This document shows positions 44,449 to 53,849 of a stretch of 56,230 nucleotides of DNA, piece after piece (the first letter of the stretch is position 1; each line of letters begins with the position of its first letter). The position numbers and the translations under genes were made by a program. This stretch comes from Azohydromonas australica DSM 1124 (GTDB lineage Bacteria; Pseudomonadota; Gammaproteobacteria; Burkholderiales; Burkholderiaceae_C), in the NCBI RefSeq assembly GCF_000430725.1, contig NZ_KE387208.1:96800-153029 (forward strand), written 5' to 3'. The notes under the pieces are model-generated. The model ran no database searches. It saw only the letters and a program-made list of their open reading frames with translations, and was not told the DNA's origin.

Positions 44449-45411
44449 TCAGAAGTTGTGCTGCACCCCTACGTCAAATCCGTTGCGGTCTGCCGTAGCA
44501 TCGCGGTCCCGCGCGATGTTCAGGTAGACGAAGGTGCGCTTGGAGAAGTTGTAGTTGTAGCCTAGTGCCATCTTGCGGCTGATCGGGAGGCTGGCGCTGG
44601 TGTTTCTCAGGTCACCGTAAACGACCTTCAGGCGTCCCCCACCGACGGGCATGTGAGCACCCACAACCCAGCTGCGGCGCTCCTCCTGGGTGTTCGTCTC
44701 ACCCTGACCGTAGCCGGCGGACAGCGTCACCGGACCGAGCACCGCGCGCATTGCAGCGAAGTGCCAAACGTCATGCACGCCGCCCGGGTTCTCGTAGCTG
44801 TAGCCCAGGAAAAGCGGTCCTGCTTGGTACCAGGCGCTGGCACCCACGGGATGCTCGGCGGTTAGCGGCCCTGGCAGGGTAGCCGAGTTCGGATTCGTGT
44901 CGCGTGCCCATTGCGCCACGAAACTCAAAGGTCCGGACTCGACCTTGTAGCTGATGGCGCCATCGTTGCGTACCGTGCCGATATTGCCATTGCCAAACGC
45001 AACCATTGACGAGACGCCGGTGTGGATGAACGGGTCGGGTGCCATCTGCACCTCGACGTAGCCAGCGATGTAGTCGCGCCCCATCGTTACGGTACCCCAG
45101 GGGCCCTTCAACCCGAGAATCGACTGTCCTTGGAAGAACCGTGCCGTGGTCAGCTCGCCAGTGTCAGACTTGAAGCGATTCTCCAGCCAGTAGAACGCGC
45201 TCAGGCCGTTGCCCAGGTTCTCCGAGCCCCGCAGTCCGAAGCGGCTTTGTGCGCCTTCGCCAAGCCCCTTGTCGCCCCTGGCCGTCTTCGTGCCGATCTT
45301 GTTGACATAGCCGGAATCGATCTTTCCGAACAGGACCACGGACGATTGCGCGGACGCCAGGCCCGCGCCTGCGGCCAACATGACAGCGGACAGGACGTGT
45401 TTGATACACAT
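44449..45411 (-). CDS. outer-membrane porin (trimeric, general porin family)
   Basis: 320 residues. A cleavable signal peptide (MCIKHVLSAVMLAAGAGLAS, cut after AQ) is followed by SSVVLFGKIDSGYV, the standard first strand of betaproteobacterial porins. ARFFQGQSILGLKGPWGTVT is the conserved region leading into the constriction loop. The C terminus ends in Phe (VGVQHNF), as for outer-membrane barrels. GGGGAG precedes the ATG. It probably admits small, perhaps anionic, substrates of the pathway. It converges with the carbonic anhydrase gene, with 23 bp between the stops. Confidence 0.93.
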   Translation of the reverse strand: MCIKHVLSAVMLAAGAGLASAQSSVVLFGKIDSGYVNKIGTKTARGDKGLGEGAQSRFGLRGSENLGNGLSAFYWLENRFKSDTGELTTARFFQGQSILGLKGPWGTVTMGRDYIAGYVEVQMAPDPFIHTGVSSMVAFGNGNIGTVRNDGAISYKVESGPLSFVAQWARDTNPNSATLPGPLTAEHPVGASAWYQAGPLFLGYSYENPGGVHDVWHFAAMRAVLGPVTLSAGYGQGETNTQEERRSWVVGAHMPVGGGRLKVVYGDLRNTSASLPISRKMALGYNYNFSKRTFVYLNIARDRDATADRNGFDVGVQHNF

Positions 45412-45605
45412 GTAACTCCCCGAAAAAATGAAGGTCTTCTCACCGGATGACGCCGGCGATGCTGAGCAGCCGCGGCATTGCGGATGGGACCGCAGTGCAG
45501 TTCATAGGCGAATGGCAACGGCGTAGGCGCATGTGGCCTCAATGCCCGGCCCAAGAACAGCGGGCACTGTGAAGCCGGTTGGCCGTCAGCGGCCGCGAGC
45601 GCGCG

Positions 45606-46586
45606 TCACTCGGGCTGGATGCCCGCGTCGCGGACGATCTGGCCCCACGAGGCGCTTTCGTCAGCTTGAAACTTCGCGAATCGGCCGGGCGGCAAGAAAA
45701 AAGGAACGGTGCCCAGCTTGGCATAGGCAGCCGTAGCCTCGGCGCTGCGGGAGGCCTTTTCCAGGAGCTCGCCAAGTCGTCGCACCACGTCGGCCGGTGC
45801 CTTCGCTGGCAGATACGCCCCCAGCCAGAAACTGATGTCCATGCGCTTGACGCCAGCTTCTTCGAAGGTCGGCAGGTCTGGAGCGAACGGGCTGCGCGCC
45901 GTATCGGTCACACCGATGGCCACCAGCTTGCCTGAACGCACGTGTGGCATCCCGGACAGGTCCGTGAATGCCATGTCGACCTGGCCGCTGATCAGATCCG
46001 GCATCGCCGCGTTGCCGCTGCGGTACGGTATGCCGACGATGTCCAGACCGGCCGACTTGCGCAACACCTCTGCCGGCAGTCGGCTGGTGATGCTCGTGTA
46101 GGCAAATGTGTACTTACCCGGCTGTTTCCGCAGCAGTTCAATGAAATCGCTGATGCGGCGCACCGGCAGCTTTTCCGGGTTGACGTACAGGATCATCGGG
46201 CCCTTGGCAACGGTATTGACCGGCGTGAAGTCCGCCACCGGGTCGTAGCTCAGTTTCTTGAATACATGCGGGTTGCCGGTGAAGGCAACGTTGCCCGTGA
46301 CCAGGATCGTGTACCCGTCCGCGGACGCTTTCGCTACGGTCTGCGCTGCCAGCATCGAGCTGGCCCCAGGCTTGTTCTCCACGATTGCCTGGACACCTGA
46401 GGTCCTGGCAACCTCGGCGGCCAGTGCGCGCACCAACACATCAGGTGCTGCACCTGCAGTGAAGGGCGTGACGAACGTCAGCATCCGGTCAGGGTAGCCC
46501 GCAGCTGCCACGGACGTCGAGAGCGCTGCAGATGCCAGCCCTGCAACAAGCAGGGCCACGGGACGCAACTTTCTAAACATTTTCAT
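45606..46586 (-). CDS. tripartite tricarboxylate transporter-type (Bug/TctC) periplasmic binding protein
   Basis: 326 residues. A signal peptide (FRKLRPVALLVAGLASAALS) is followed by YPDRMLTFVTPFTAGAAPDV, IVENKPGASSMLAAQTVAKA and IPYRSGNAAMPDLISGQVDM, all Bug-family signatures. These two-lobed proteins bind carboxylates and other organic acids. No TctA or TctB membrane subunits are encoded nearby, which is common for the large orphan Bug families of Burkholderiales. It lies behind the MFS gene and before the porin in the same direction, so the three may form an uptake or sensing set. The ligand is unknown. Confidence 0.93.
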   Translation of the reverse strand: MKMFRKLRPVALLVAGLASAALSTSVAAAGYPDRMLTFVTPFTAGAAPDVLVRALAAEVARTSGVQAIVENKPGASSMLAAQTVAKASADGYTILVTGNVAFTGNPHVFKKLSYDPVADFTPVNTVAKGPMILYVNPEKLPVRRISDFIELLRKQPGKYTFAYTSITSRLPAEVLRKSAGLDIVGIPYRSGNAAMPDLISGQVDMAFTDLSGMPHVRSGKLVAIGVTDTARSPFAPDLPTFEEAGVKRMDISFWLGAYLPAKAPADVVRRLGELLEKASRSAEATAAYAKLGTVPFFLPPGRFAKFQADESASWGQIVRDAGIQPE

Positions 46587-46750
46587 TGTTGTTTTCTCAA
46601 CTTTGTGGCGCTTTTATGATGAAAGCGTGTGGGAAAGGTCGAACTCGTGAAAACCCTCATGGCGATAGCTGTGCGCGTTTCATCGATACGTCGGGTGGCC
46701 TTGCAACACGAGCCTGGCTAACACGGCCTTTGGTCGCATGAGCATTCAAG

Positions 46751-47974
46751 TCACGCAGCGGGCCGGTTGGCTGTCTGCGCTGGTGGGAGGCTTCGTTCGT
46801 GCAGATGCCTGCGGTGCATCCGAAGCACGCAGATCAGGCCAAGCGATGACAACATGGCTGCAACCAGGAACACCGATGGAAAGCCAAGGCCGGTAGCTAC
46901 CAATCCCATCAGTGGGCCTGCCATCCCGACTGCAAGATCGAAGAACAGGGAAAGCGTACTCAGCGCTGAAGTTCGACTGGCTTCCGGAGTGCGTGCCAAT
47001 GTCTCTACGCCCAGTCCCGGATAGACCCAGGAGACACCAAGACCGGTCAGCATGGCTCCCAGAACCGCTACCGCGGGCACAGGAGCCAGCCAGATCAGCA
47101 GCAGGCCGACGGTCTGGATGGCCATGCAGGCAGACACCACCCGATAGCCTCCGAAGCGCGGGACCACGTTGGGCGTCGAGAGTCGGGCCACGATGAAAGC
47201 GATGCCGAAACCCGTAAGGCAGTAGGCTGCATTGGCCCAACCCAGGCGGTCGAAGTACAGGGCGACGAACGCCGTGAGACTGCCGAATCCCACTGAACTG
47301 CACGCCAAGGCAAGGCCGTTCGGAAGGACGGAGAAAAAGATATTGCCAAACGGCAGCCGCTTTCCCGGTACCAGCGGAGCAGCCTGCTTGGTCAGCGCGT
47401 AGCCCAGTGCGGTGAGGCCCAGCACGGCCAAGGAAAGGCCAATCCCCGCCATACCGAAGTGCTGGTGCACGAGCACACCGACGGGCGCACCGACGGCCGT
47501 ACCTCCATAGGAGGCAATTCCGTTCCAGGACATTACACGCGTGGCCTGCGAGGTGCCATGCAGGCCGATGGCCCATGTGCAGCACGGCGTGGAAATCAGA
47601 GCTGCGGACGCACCCTGGACCGCCCGCGCAGCAAGCAGCAGGCAAAGGCTCAGTGCCGGAGCATTGCTCAGCAACACCGCCAAGCCGGTAAGCCCTCCGG
47701 TCACGACCAGCCCGGTCAGGCCGCACAGCACTGCAGTCTTCGCCCCGAACCGGTCCGCAACGTTTCCAGCCAGTGGCCTGGACAGCAACGACACGATGTA
47801 CTGTGTGCCGATCACAACGCCAACAAGCACGGAGCTGAAGTCCAGCTCCTTGAGCACGTAGCCCGGCAGCACGGCAAGCGGGAGTCCGTTGCATACGTAC
47901 GATGCAAAATTGAAGCAGACCAACGCAACGATGGCCACAGCGATTGGACGGGACGGACGCGGTGATTCGCTCAT
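46751..47974 (-). CDS. major facilitator superfamily transporter (YhhS/YfcJ-like)
   Basis: 407 residues from the ATG at 47974, which has GAAG upstream; an in-frame ATG at 48034 would add 20 residues without a ribosome-binding site. Twelve hydrophobic segments are visible. The loop 2-3 motif appears as SRPLAGNVADRFGAK, typical of MFS. The sequence resembles the arabinose-efflux-like/YhhS group of drug and metabolite exporters. A promoter with a TetR-type palindrome lies about 250 bp upstream (48228-48256), suggesting induction by an effector. No TetR gene is in the window. Substrate and direction of transport are uncertain. Confidence 0.9.
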   Translation of the reverse strand: MSESPRPSRPIAVAIVALVCFNFASYVCNGLPLAVLPGYVLKELDFSSVLVGVVIGTQYIVSLLSRPLAGNVADRFGAKTAVLCGLTGLVVTGGLTGLAVLLSNAPALSLCLLLAARAVQGASAALISTPCCTWAIGLHGTSQATRVMSWNGIASYGGTAVGAPVGVLVHQHFGMAGIGLSLAVLGLTALGYALTKQAAPLVPGKRLPFGNIFFSVLPNGLALACSSVGFGSLTAFVALYFDRLGWANAAYCLTGFGIAFIVARLSTPNVVPRFGGYRVVSACMAIQTVGLLLIWLAPVPAVAVLGAMLTGLGVSWVYPGLGVETLARTPEASRTSALSTLSLFFDLAVGMAGPLMGLVATGLGFPSVFLVAAMLSSLGLICVLRMHRRHLHERSLPPAQTANRPAA

Positions 47975-48034
47975 GCACTCTTCAAGGGCGCTGGAGAAAG
48001 AGCGGACCGAATCCTGCCGCGCTTCGCCATTCAT

Positions 48035-49017
48035 TGGTGATCGTCAGTGTCAGTGGATGGCCGGCCAATGACGATGGTGTGCGCATTGCTGCTGGGTTCA
48101 AGTTGACTTCGCGCCCACCGTCGCCGTAGATGAGCCCGCAGCCGACATGTCAATGCGTGTCGAGACACATGCCGCTCAGCATGCCAAGCCCGCCTGCTCA
48201 TCAGGAACGCCGCCAGCGTCCGCGATAATATAAGACAGTTTTAGAAAAACTGTCTACTAAAGTGAACCTGTTTCTTGCGTTCTCCATGGCTGAGCCGGCC
48301 CGCCTTCCACCTCGGGCAGCCAACCTGTAGCAGGCGGCCAGATGGCTTGGCGCCCGTCGCTGCCAGCACGTATTGTTCGCTAGTGGGCGGCCCCAAGAGG
48401 GCCCGCGTTCGCTGCCCAAGATCGAGCTTGGTAGCCATGTCGCTTGGCTTGCAGGCGGAGCCTGTACTGCAGTTGTTCCCAGGGCCGTTGGCATCATCCA
48501 CGTCCGTGAAGCATCGCAGCGGTCAGTCCGGACACCGCGCGCGCAGGCCCTGTGGTCCCAAGCGGCTGCTTGCCGGTTCGGCCTGCACTGCTCGGGCGAG
48601 TCCGCATCGGCCTTCTCGACCAGCCGGGGTAACGCTCGCGAGCGTGTTTTCAGGCCTCTTCGTCGATGGCCCCACGCACAGGCCGTCGCACTGGGCGGAG
48701 AGAACTCGCGGCTTGTAGGCCGCGCGACGTGGCTGCCAGATCGATGGCAGTACGTTAGGTCAAGTGGTGCCGACGCTGGCTTGCTGCCATGATGAGGTAG
48801 CGCTGATTACCGCGTACGGGAACTGCCACAGCCTGCACACCGACGCCTGCAACGAGTGGTTTATCGAGGTCGGTCGATAGCGGCTGTGAGCGAGCCATGG
48901 CAAGGCGGGAAGCTTGAGCCAGGGCACCTTCGTGACCGTGGCGCACTGTGCACCTTACGCATGAAGTGCCGACCAAACATGCAGTTTTCAATTTTTAAAG
49001 TAGACGAAAGGAACAAC
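48035..49017. other. ~1-kb intergenic region, one promoter/operator, no gene supported
   Basis: Separates the leftward MFS gene from the rightward 3-hydroxyacyl-CoA dehydrogenase gene. It contains the palindromic promoter at 48228-48256. Short frames on both strands lack ribosome-binding sites and recognised products. AAAGGAA just before 49018 is the ribosome-binding site of the next gene. Confidence 0.5.
48228..48256 (-). promoter_or_regulatory. promoter with TetR-type operator, probably for the MFS gene
   Basis: On the minus strand, -35 TAGACA (48251-48256), a 17-nt spacer and -10 TTATAT (48228-48233). A perfect palindrome with arms AGACAGTTTT and AAAACTGTCT and a 3-nt centre (48233-48255) fills the space between the two elements. 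That is where TetR-family repressors bind. The plus strand reads AAGACA, 17 nt, TACTAA, so the promoter may fire weakly in both directions. Confidence 0.6.
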
Positions 49018-49869
49018 ATGAAGCTTGAACGCATCGGTGTCATTGGAGCGGGCACCATGGGCAACGGCATCGCGCAGGTGTGCGCCGTGGCCGGGCTGCA
49101 GGTAGTGATGGTGGACATCTCGGACGAGGCGGTGCAGCGCGGCGTGAAGACGCTCGCTGGCAGCCTGGAGCGCCTGGTCAAGAAGGAAAAGCTCACGGCC
49201 GCGCAGAAGGACGAGGCCCTGGCCCGCGTGCAGGGCAGCACCGACTACGCGGCGCTCAAGGACGCGCAGATCGTCATCGAGGCCGCCACCGAGAACCCCG
49301 ACCTGAAGCTGCGCATCCTGCGCCAGGTCGAGGGCATCGTCGGAGACGAGGCCGTGATCGCGTCCAACACCTCGTCCATCTCCATCACGCAGCTGGCCGC
49401 GGTGCTGGACAAGCCCGAGCGCTGCATCGGCATGCACTTCTTCAACCCGGTGCCGCTGATGGGGCTGCTGGAGCTGATCCGCGGCCTGCAGACCTCCGAC
49501 GAGACGCACGCGCTGGCCGCGGCCTTCGCGCAAGCGGTGGGCAAGACGCCGGTGACGGTGAAGAACAGCCCCGGTTTCGTGGTCAACCGCATCCTGTGCC
49601 CGATGATCAACGAGGCCATCTTCGTGCTGCAGGAGGGCCTGGCCACGGCCGAAGACATCGACGCGGGCATGAAGCTGGGCTGCAACCATCCCATCGGCCC
49701 GCTGGCGCTGGCGGACCTGATCGGGCTGGACACCATGCTCAGCATCATGGAGGTGTTCCACGAGGGCTTCGGCGACACGAAGTACCGCCCCGCGCCGTTG
49801 CTGCGCGAGATGGTCCAGGCCGGCCGCTTGGGTCGAAAGAGCGGACGCGGCTTCTATAGCTACGACTGA
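49018..49869 (+). CDS. 3-hydroxybutyryl-CoA dehydrogenase (3-hydroxyacyl-CoA dehydrogenase)
   Basis: 283 residues from the ATG at 49018 with AAAGGAA upstream; the in-frame extension to 48856 is intergenic. The N-terminal NAD motif is IGVIGAGTMGNGIAQVCAVA. Catalytic elements follow: NTSSISITQLAA, GMHFFNPVPLMGLLELI with the active-site His, and NSPGFVVNRILCPMINEAI. It oxidises (S)-3-hydroxyacyl-CoA to the 3-keto form in beta-oxidation, or works in the reverse direction in synthesis. It fills the step between the crotonase and the thiolase encoded elsewhere in the window but stands alone, with 316 bp of apparently empty sequence after it. Confidence 0.95.
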   Translation: MKLERIGVIGAGTMGNGIAQVCAVAGLQVVMVDISDEAVQRGVKTLAGSLERLVKKEKLTAAQKDEALARVQGSTDYAALKDAQIVIEAATENPDLKLRILRQVEGIVGDEAVIASNTSSISITQLAAVLDKPERCIGMHFFNPVPLMGLLELIRGLQTSDETHALAAAFAQAVGKTPVTVKNSPGFVVNRILCPMINEAIFVLQEGLATAEDIDAGMKLGCNHPIGPLALADLIGLDTMLSIMEVFHEGFGDTKYRPAPLLREMVQAGRLGRKSGRGFYSYD

Positions 49870-50185
49870 AGGCGTGGCCCGACCGCGCACGGGTGAAACG
49901 CGTGGTCATGCCATTTCCATGGCACTGCCGAGACAAGATGCCCGAGAGTGGTGCTCTACAGGCTCGCCGTGCCATGCTCGACGCCATCCTCCGGTGCCCG
50001 CAGCCGCCGTTGAAGCTGCTGCGGTACACGCCGTCAGTCAGGGAACGGAAATGACAATGCGTGCTGAAGGAAACCGATCACGACAACGCCCGCATACGTC
50101 TTGTACCGCCATTAGATTGATGTCTATGCATCCAATTTCACATAAATCGCATTGTGGTGGTTGACCATGCAACGGCGCACATCGG
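49870..50185. other. 316-bp intergenic gap
   Basis: Between the hydroxyacyl-CoA dehydrogenase stop and the end of the leftward helicase relic. No recognisable gene, terminator with a clear U tract, or repeat was found. Confidence 0.5.
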
Positions 50186-51310
50186 TTACTCGGTAAGCAG
50201 AGAACCGCTGTCGGCAATCCGATACCCCATGGCCTGGTAGCCGCGCTGGCGCCGGTCCCACATGCGCAGCAGCACCGGGTGGCCGGCGTCCACGAAGTCG
50301 ATGATGCGCACACCGGCCTTGGTCGCGTGCTCACGGTGCAGCCGGCCCGCGTACTGTTGCAGCGTGCCCTTCCAGGACACGGGCATGGCGAGCACCAGGG
50401 TGTCCAGTGGCGGGTGGTCGAAGCCTTCGCCGATCAGACGGCCGGTGGCCAGCAGCACGCGCGCGGCATCCGGCGGCAGCACATCGAGGGCGTCGAGCAG
50501 CGCGTTGCGCTCCTTGCGTGACATGCGCCCATGCAGCACGAACAGCGGCGCGGCGCAGGCCGCCAGCCGGGATGCGATGGCATCGAGGTGGTCGATGCGC
50601 TCGGTGAGCACGAGCACCTTGCGGCCCTGCCGGCAGGCGGCTTCCACCTCGGCTGCGATCGCGTCCGTGCGCGCTGCGTCGGCAGCCACGCAACGGAATA
50701 CCTCCTGGATGGCGGCGTCGGCCGCCACGTCGAGGCGCGTGGACAGGAAGCGCGGCACGACCTCCAGGTCCTGTGGCGCGCTGGCCGGCCGCTGCGCGGT
50801 GTGGCGCACCGGCCCGTACTGCATGAAGATGACCGGCTGCTGGCCGTCGGGGCGCAGGGGTGTGGCGGTGAGCCTCAGCACGTACCTGGCCTTGACGTGG
50901 CGCAGCAGGGTGTCGAAGGACGCGGCGCCGACGTGGTGGCACTCGTCGACGATGACGTGGCCGTACTGCGCGACGCGCTCGTCGACCTTCCCCTGGCGGT
51001 AGAGCGACTGCATCACCGCGACGTCGATGTGCCCGGTGGGCCGGGCCTTGCCGCCGCCGATGACGCCGACGGCCCTCTTTTCGACGCCGAGGAAGGCCTG
51101 CAGTCGCTCCTGCCATTGGCGCAACAGTTCGGTTGGGGAAGAGCCGGTCATAGGAGTTCAGCTGCAGCCGGCGTGTGCGGCCGCAGACATGGCTGATGAG
51201 CGTGGTGCCCAGGCGCCGGGCGTCGCGCGCGGCGACCCTGCCGGCAAAGAACACCCACGCGTGCGCGTCCTGACCCGAGCGCGAGATCTCCTGTGGCTGG
51301 CACTCGATGC
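50186..51310 (-). pseudogene. TOTE-type conflict system primase-helicase, internally deleted
   Basis: Two parts of one gene in different frames. The upstream part (about 51310 down to 51132) encodes EISRSGQDAHAWVFFAGRV, then LGTTLISHVCGRTRRLQLNS and YDRLFPN. That is the conserved core of the archaeo-eukaryotic-like primase domain of TOTE systems (compare SRSGxGxHxWxFF and LDSYDRLFPNQD). The downstream part (51133-50186) encodes a superfamily 2 helicase from TELLRQWQERLQAFLG onward. It has the DECHH box, SAT-like LTATPLR and the QYAGRLHREH motif VI. The junction at about 51133 removes the end of the primase domain and the whole Walker A region, and shifts frame. Neither fragment should be active. 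The 5' part of the primase gene is also missing. Confidence 0.8.
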
Positions 51311-51413
51311 GCTGCGGCGGCAGGGTCCGCCACGGTGAAGGGCTGCCACAGCCTCGGAGGAGCCCCAAGCCGCCAGCGCGAAAATCAATCGGCTCGGGAA
51401 AACCCCGACAGTT

Positions 51414-51443
51414 TTGATAAATCAACTAGTTGATGAATATATA
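51414..51443 (+). promoter_or_regulatory. promoter of the Rieske oxygenase operon with MarR-type operator
   Basis: -35 TTGATA (51414-51419), 18 nt, -10 TATATA (51438-51443). The -35 is part of the palindrome TTGATAAATCAA (51414-51425), which continues into ATCAACTAGTTGAT (51421-51434, perfect). The half-sites run TTGAT, 2 nt, ATCAA, 4 nt, TTGAT. The same arrangement occurs at 54565-54585, next to marR. Confidence 0.75.
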
Positions 51444-51524
51444 GCATTTGTCTATTCTTCGCTCCATCAAGACCCAGCGTGGCGGGCCGCCGATTGCCGA
51501 GACGGCCCGCCTGCGAGCACCACC

Positions 51525-52481
51525 ATGAGCACCCTTTCAGTCACCGTCGCGTCCAGGATCACCGAGGCCCAGGACATTTGCCGTCTCGAGCTTGTCGCCG
51601 CCGACGGATCAGCGCTGCCGTCCTTCGAAGCCGGCGCACACATCGACGTCCACGTCGGCGACGGCCTGGTGCGGCAGTACTCGCTGTGCAACGAGCCTTC
51701 CGAGCGTCACCGCTACGTGATCGCGGTGCTCAAGGATCCGGCGTCGCGCGGGGGCTCCGTGGCTGTGCACGGGCGTGTGCAACCCGGGGATCGTCTTGCC
51801 ATCAGCGCGCCGCGCAACCATTTCGCGCTCATGCCGGCGCCGCAGTACTTGCTGCTGGCTGGCGGCATCGGCATCACGCCCATCCTGGCCATGGCTGAGC
51901 AGCTCCATTTGGCGGGAGGTGCCTTCGAGCTGCATTACTGCACACGCTCACCCGAGCGCACCGCCTTCCTCGAACGCGTCACCACTGCGGCGTGGAGCCA
52001 CCGTGCGCAGCTGCATTTCGACAGCGACCCGGTCTCGGCGCGCCTGGATATTCCCGCGGTGCTCGCACGTGCGCCTGCTGGCACGCGGCTGTACGTCTGC
52101 GGCCCGGCCGGCTTCATCGACCACGTTCTCGATACGGCCCGCGCCAGCGGCTGGCCTGAGGAGAGGCTGCATCGCGAGTTCTTCGCCGCCCCTGCTCCCT
52201 CCGGCACTGCCGAGCAGCGCTTTCGCATCCGCCTGCACCGCAGTGGCAAGGAGATGGACGTGCCTGCCGACCAGAGCGTGACCGAGGTTCTTGCCGCGCA
52301 TGGCGTGGAGGTGCCCACCTCGTGCGAGTCCGGCGTCTGTGGCACCTGCCTCACTCGCGTCATCGACGGCACGCCGGACCACCGCGACGTGTACCTCACC
52401 GATGCCGAGCACGAGCGCAACGACCAATTCACCCCGTGCTGCTCCCGATCCAGCAGCCCGCTGCTGGTGCTGGACCTGTAA
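51525..52481 (+). CDS. Rieske oxygenase reductase (phthalate dioxygenase reductase/VanB type)
   Basis: 318 residues from the ATG at 51525; an upstream in-frame ATG at 51414 lies in the promoter and is rejected. Domain order is flavin-binding (RQYSLCNEPSERHRYVIAVL), NAD-binding (LLAGGIGITPILAMAEQL), and a C-terminal plant-type [2Fe-2S] domain. The last has cysteines in SCESGVCGTCLTRVIDG and a distant PCCSRSSSP. This is class IA architecture, in which one protein passes electrons from NAD(P)H to the oxygenase. The oxygenase gene follows after 41 bp. The pair resembles VanAB and phthalate-type systems, in which the oxygenase demethylates or hydroxylates an aromatic acid. Confidence 0.93.
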   Translation: MSTLSVTVASRITEAQDICRLELVAADGSALPSFEAGAHIDVHVGDGLVRQYSLCNEPSERHRYVIAVLKDPASRGGSVAVHGRVQPGDRLAISAPRNHFALMPAPQYLLLAGGIGITPILAMAEQLHLAGGAFELHYCTRSPERTAFLERVTTAAWSHRAQLHFDSDPVSARLDIPAVLARAPAGTRLYVCGPAGFIDHVLDTARASGWPEERLHREFFAAPAPSGTAEQRFRIRLHRSGKEMDVPADQSVTEVLAAHGVEVPTSCESGVCGTCLTRVIDGTPDHRDVYLTDAEHERNDQFTPCCSRSSSPLLVLDL

Positions 52482-52522
52482 AGCCTTTGATCCCGTCAAC
52501 CCAGATTGAGGAAACCCTGACC

Positions 52523-53614
52523 ATGACCTGCTCTCAAGCCCAGGCACCCGTTGGCGACATGACGAAGTTCCCGCTCGACCAGTGGTACGTCGCCGGCTTC
52601 TCTTCGGAGCTTCAGGACAAGCCCATTGCCCGGCGCCTGCTCAACCAGCCCATCGTCCTGTTTCGTACCGGCAGTGGCGAGGTTGCAGCGCTGGAGGACC
52701 GTTGCTGCCACCGCTCGCTGCCGCTGTCCTGCGGCACCGTGGAGGCCCAGGGCGTGCGCTGCGGCTACCACGGCATGCTCTATGCACCCAGCGGCACTTG
52801 CATCGAGATCCCCGGCCAGGAGCGCATCCCGGCCAAGGCCAGGGTGAAGTCCTACACGGTGGTGGAGAAGAACCAGATCGTCTGGATCTGGATGCCCAGG
52901 ACCGAGGGCGCTGCCCCGACCAAGGAAGCCCCGGCCTACCCGCATCACGACGATCCGCGCTACAAGTTCGGCAGCGGCGCCTATCACTACGACGCGCCTT
53001 ACCAGCTCATCCACGACAATCTGCTGGACCTGAGCCACCTGGGCTACGTGCACCTCAAGACCATTGGCGGCAACGCGCGGCAGCACATGAATGCCGAGAT
53101 GAAGGTCACGGCCGAGGGCGACTGCGTGAGGGTCGTGCGCCTGATGCCCGGCACGCCTCCGCCGCCCACCTACAAGGCGGCCTGGCCCTTTGGCGACACC
53201 TGCGATCGGTGGCAGGAGATCGAGTTCGATGTCACGCATCTGCGCATCTGGACAGGCGCCATCGAGCCAGGCCTGGGAGCACTGGACGACCCGAACCGTG
53301 GCGGCTTTCACATGCGCGGCTTTCACGGCATCACGCCCGAGACGGACACCACGGCGCATTACTTCTGGAGCATGGCCAGCAACAAGCACCCAGACATGCC
53401 CGAAACGATCGATACGGTCATCGAACAGACCGCTTTCACCTTCGACGAGGACAAGCTCGTCATCGAGGCCCAGCACCGCAACATGGTGCGGTTCGGCCAG
53501 CAGGCCTCGTGGCTGGACATCCACGTCGACGTGGGTGCCGTGCGGGCCCGCCGCATCGTTGCACGACTGCTGCAGGAGGCGCAGCAACGAGAACAGCAGC
53601 TGACCGTGGCCTGA
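52523..53614 (+). CDS. Rieske non-haem iron oxygenase, alpha subunit (VanA/phthalate type)
   Basis: 363 residues from the ATG at 52523 (GAGGAAA upstream); ATG 52559 (MTKFPLDQWYVAGF) is an alternative. The Rieske cluster motif appears as CCH in EDRCCHRSLPL and CGYHG. The mononuclear iron ligands are in the segment HDNLLDLSHLGYVH, with Asp and two His in the D-x2-H-x4-H arrangement. Size and sequence suit the homo-oligomeric family of vanillate O-demethylase, phthalate and related oxygenases. It adds oxygen to, or O-demethylates, an aromatic or other ring substrate. The MarR-type operator upstream predicts substrate-induced expression together with the ABC importer at 54666. Confidence 0.93.
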   Translation: MTCSQAQAPVGDMTKFPLDQWYVAGFSSELQDKPIARRLLNQPIVLFRTGSGEVAALEDRCCHRSLPLSCGTVEAQGVRCGYHGMLYAPSGTCIEIPGQERIPAKARVKSYTVVEKNQIVWIWMPRTEGAAPTKEAPAYPHHDDPRYKFGSGAYHYDAPYQLIHDNLLDLSHLGYVHLKTIGGNARQHMNAEMKVTAEGDCVRVVRLMPGTPPPPTYKAAWPFGDTCDRWQEIEFDVTHLRIWTGAIEPGLGALDDPNRGGFHMRGFHGITPETDTTAHYFWSMASNKHPDMPETIDTVIEQTAFTFDEDKLVIEAQHRNMVRFGQQASWLDIHVDVGAVRARRIVARLLQEAQQREQQLTVA

Positions 53615-53849
53615 CCCAGGCTCGTTTGCTTTGGCAAGAGCGCCTGCCAACTCGTGGCCACCGCCCAATAGGCGTTCGCCAGGCTGGCGTACCTGCTGCG
53701 CTCCGGGGCCTGCACGGTCGCTCAGGAACTGTGCCGGGTTGCCGCAGCACTCCAACGACTGACGCCGACCGGCAAGGTTGGACTCGACTCCCCAGCGGCG
53801 CGTCGCGCAGCTTGCCTGTGGCCGAGTGGCCGCGCCTTGTTGCGGGGAG

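Noticed and set aside
48272..48990. Several 80-150 codon frames in the region before the hydroxyacyl-CoA dehydrogenase.
   Set aside because: They overlap each other on both strands and none has a homology signal or ribosome-binding site.
51411..51520. An extended start for the oxygenase reductase at 51414.
   Set aside because: It would translate the promoter and operator. The ATG at 51525 matches the family N terminus.
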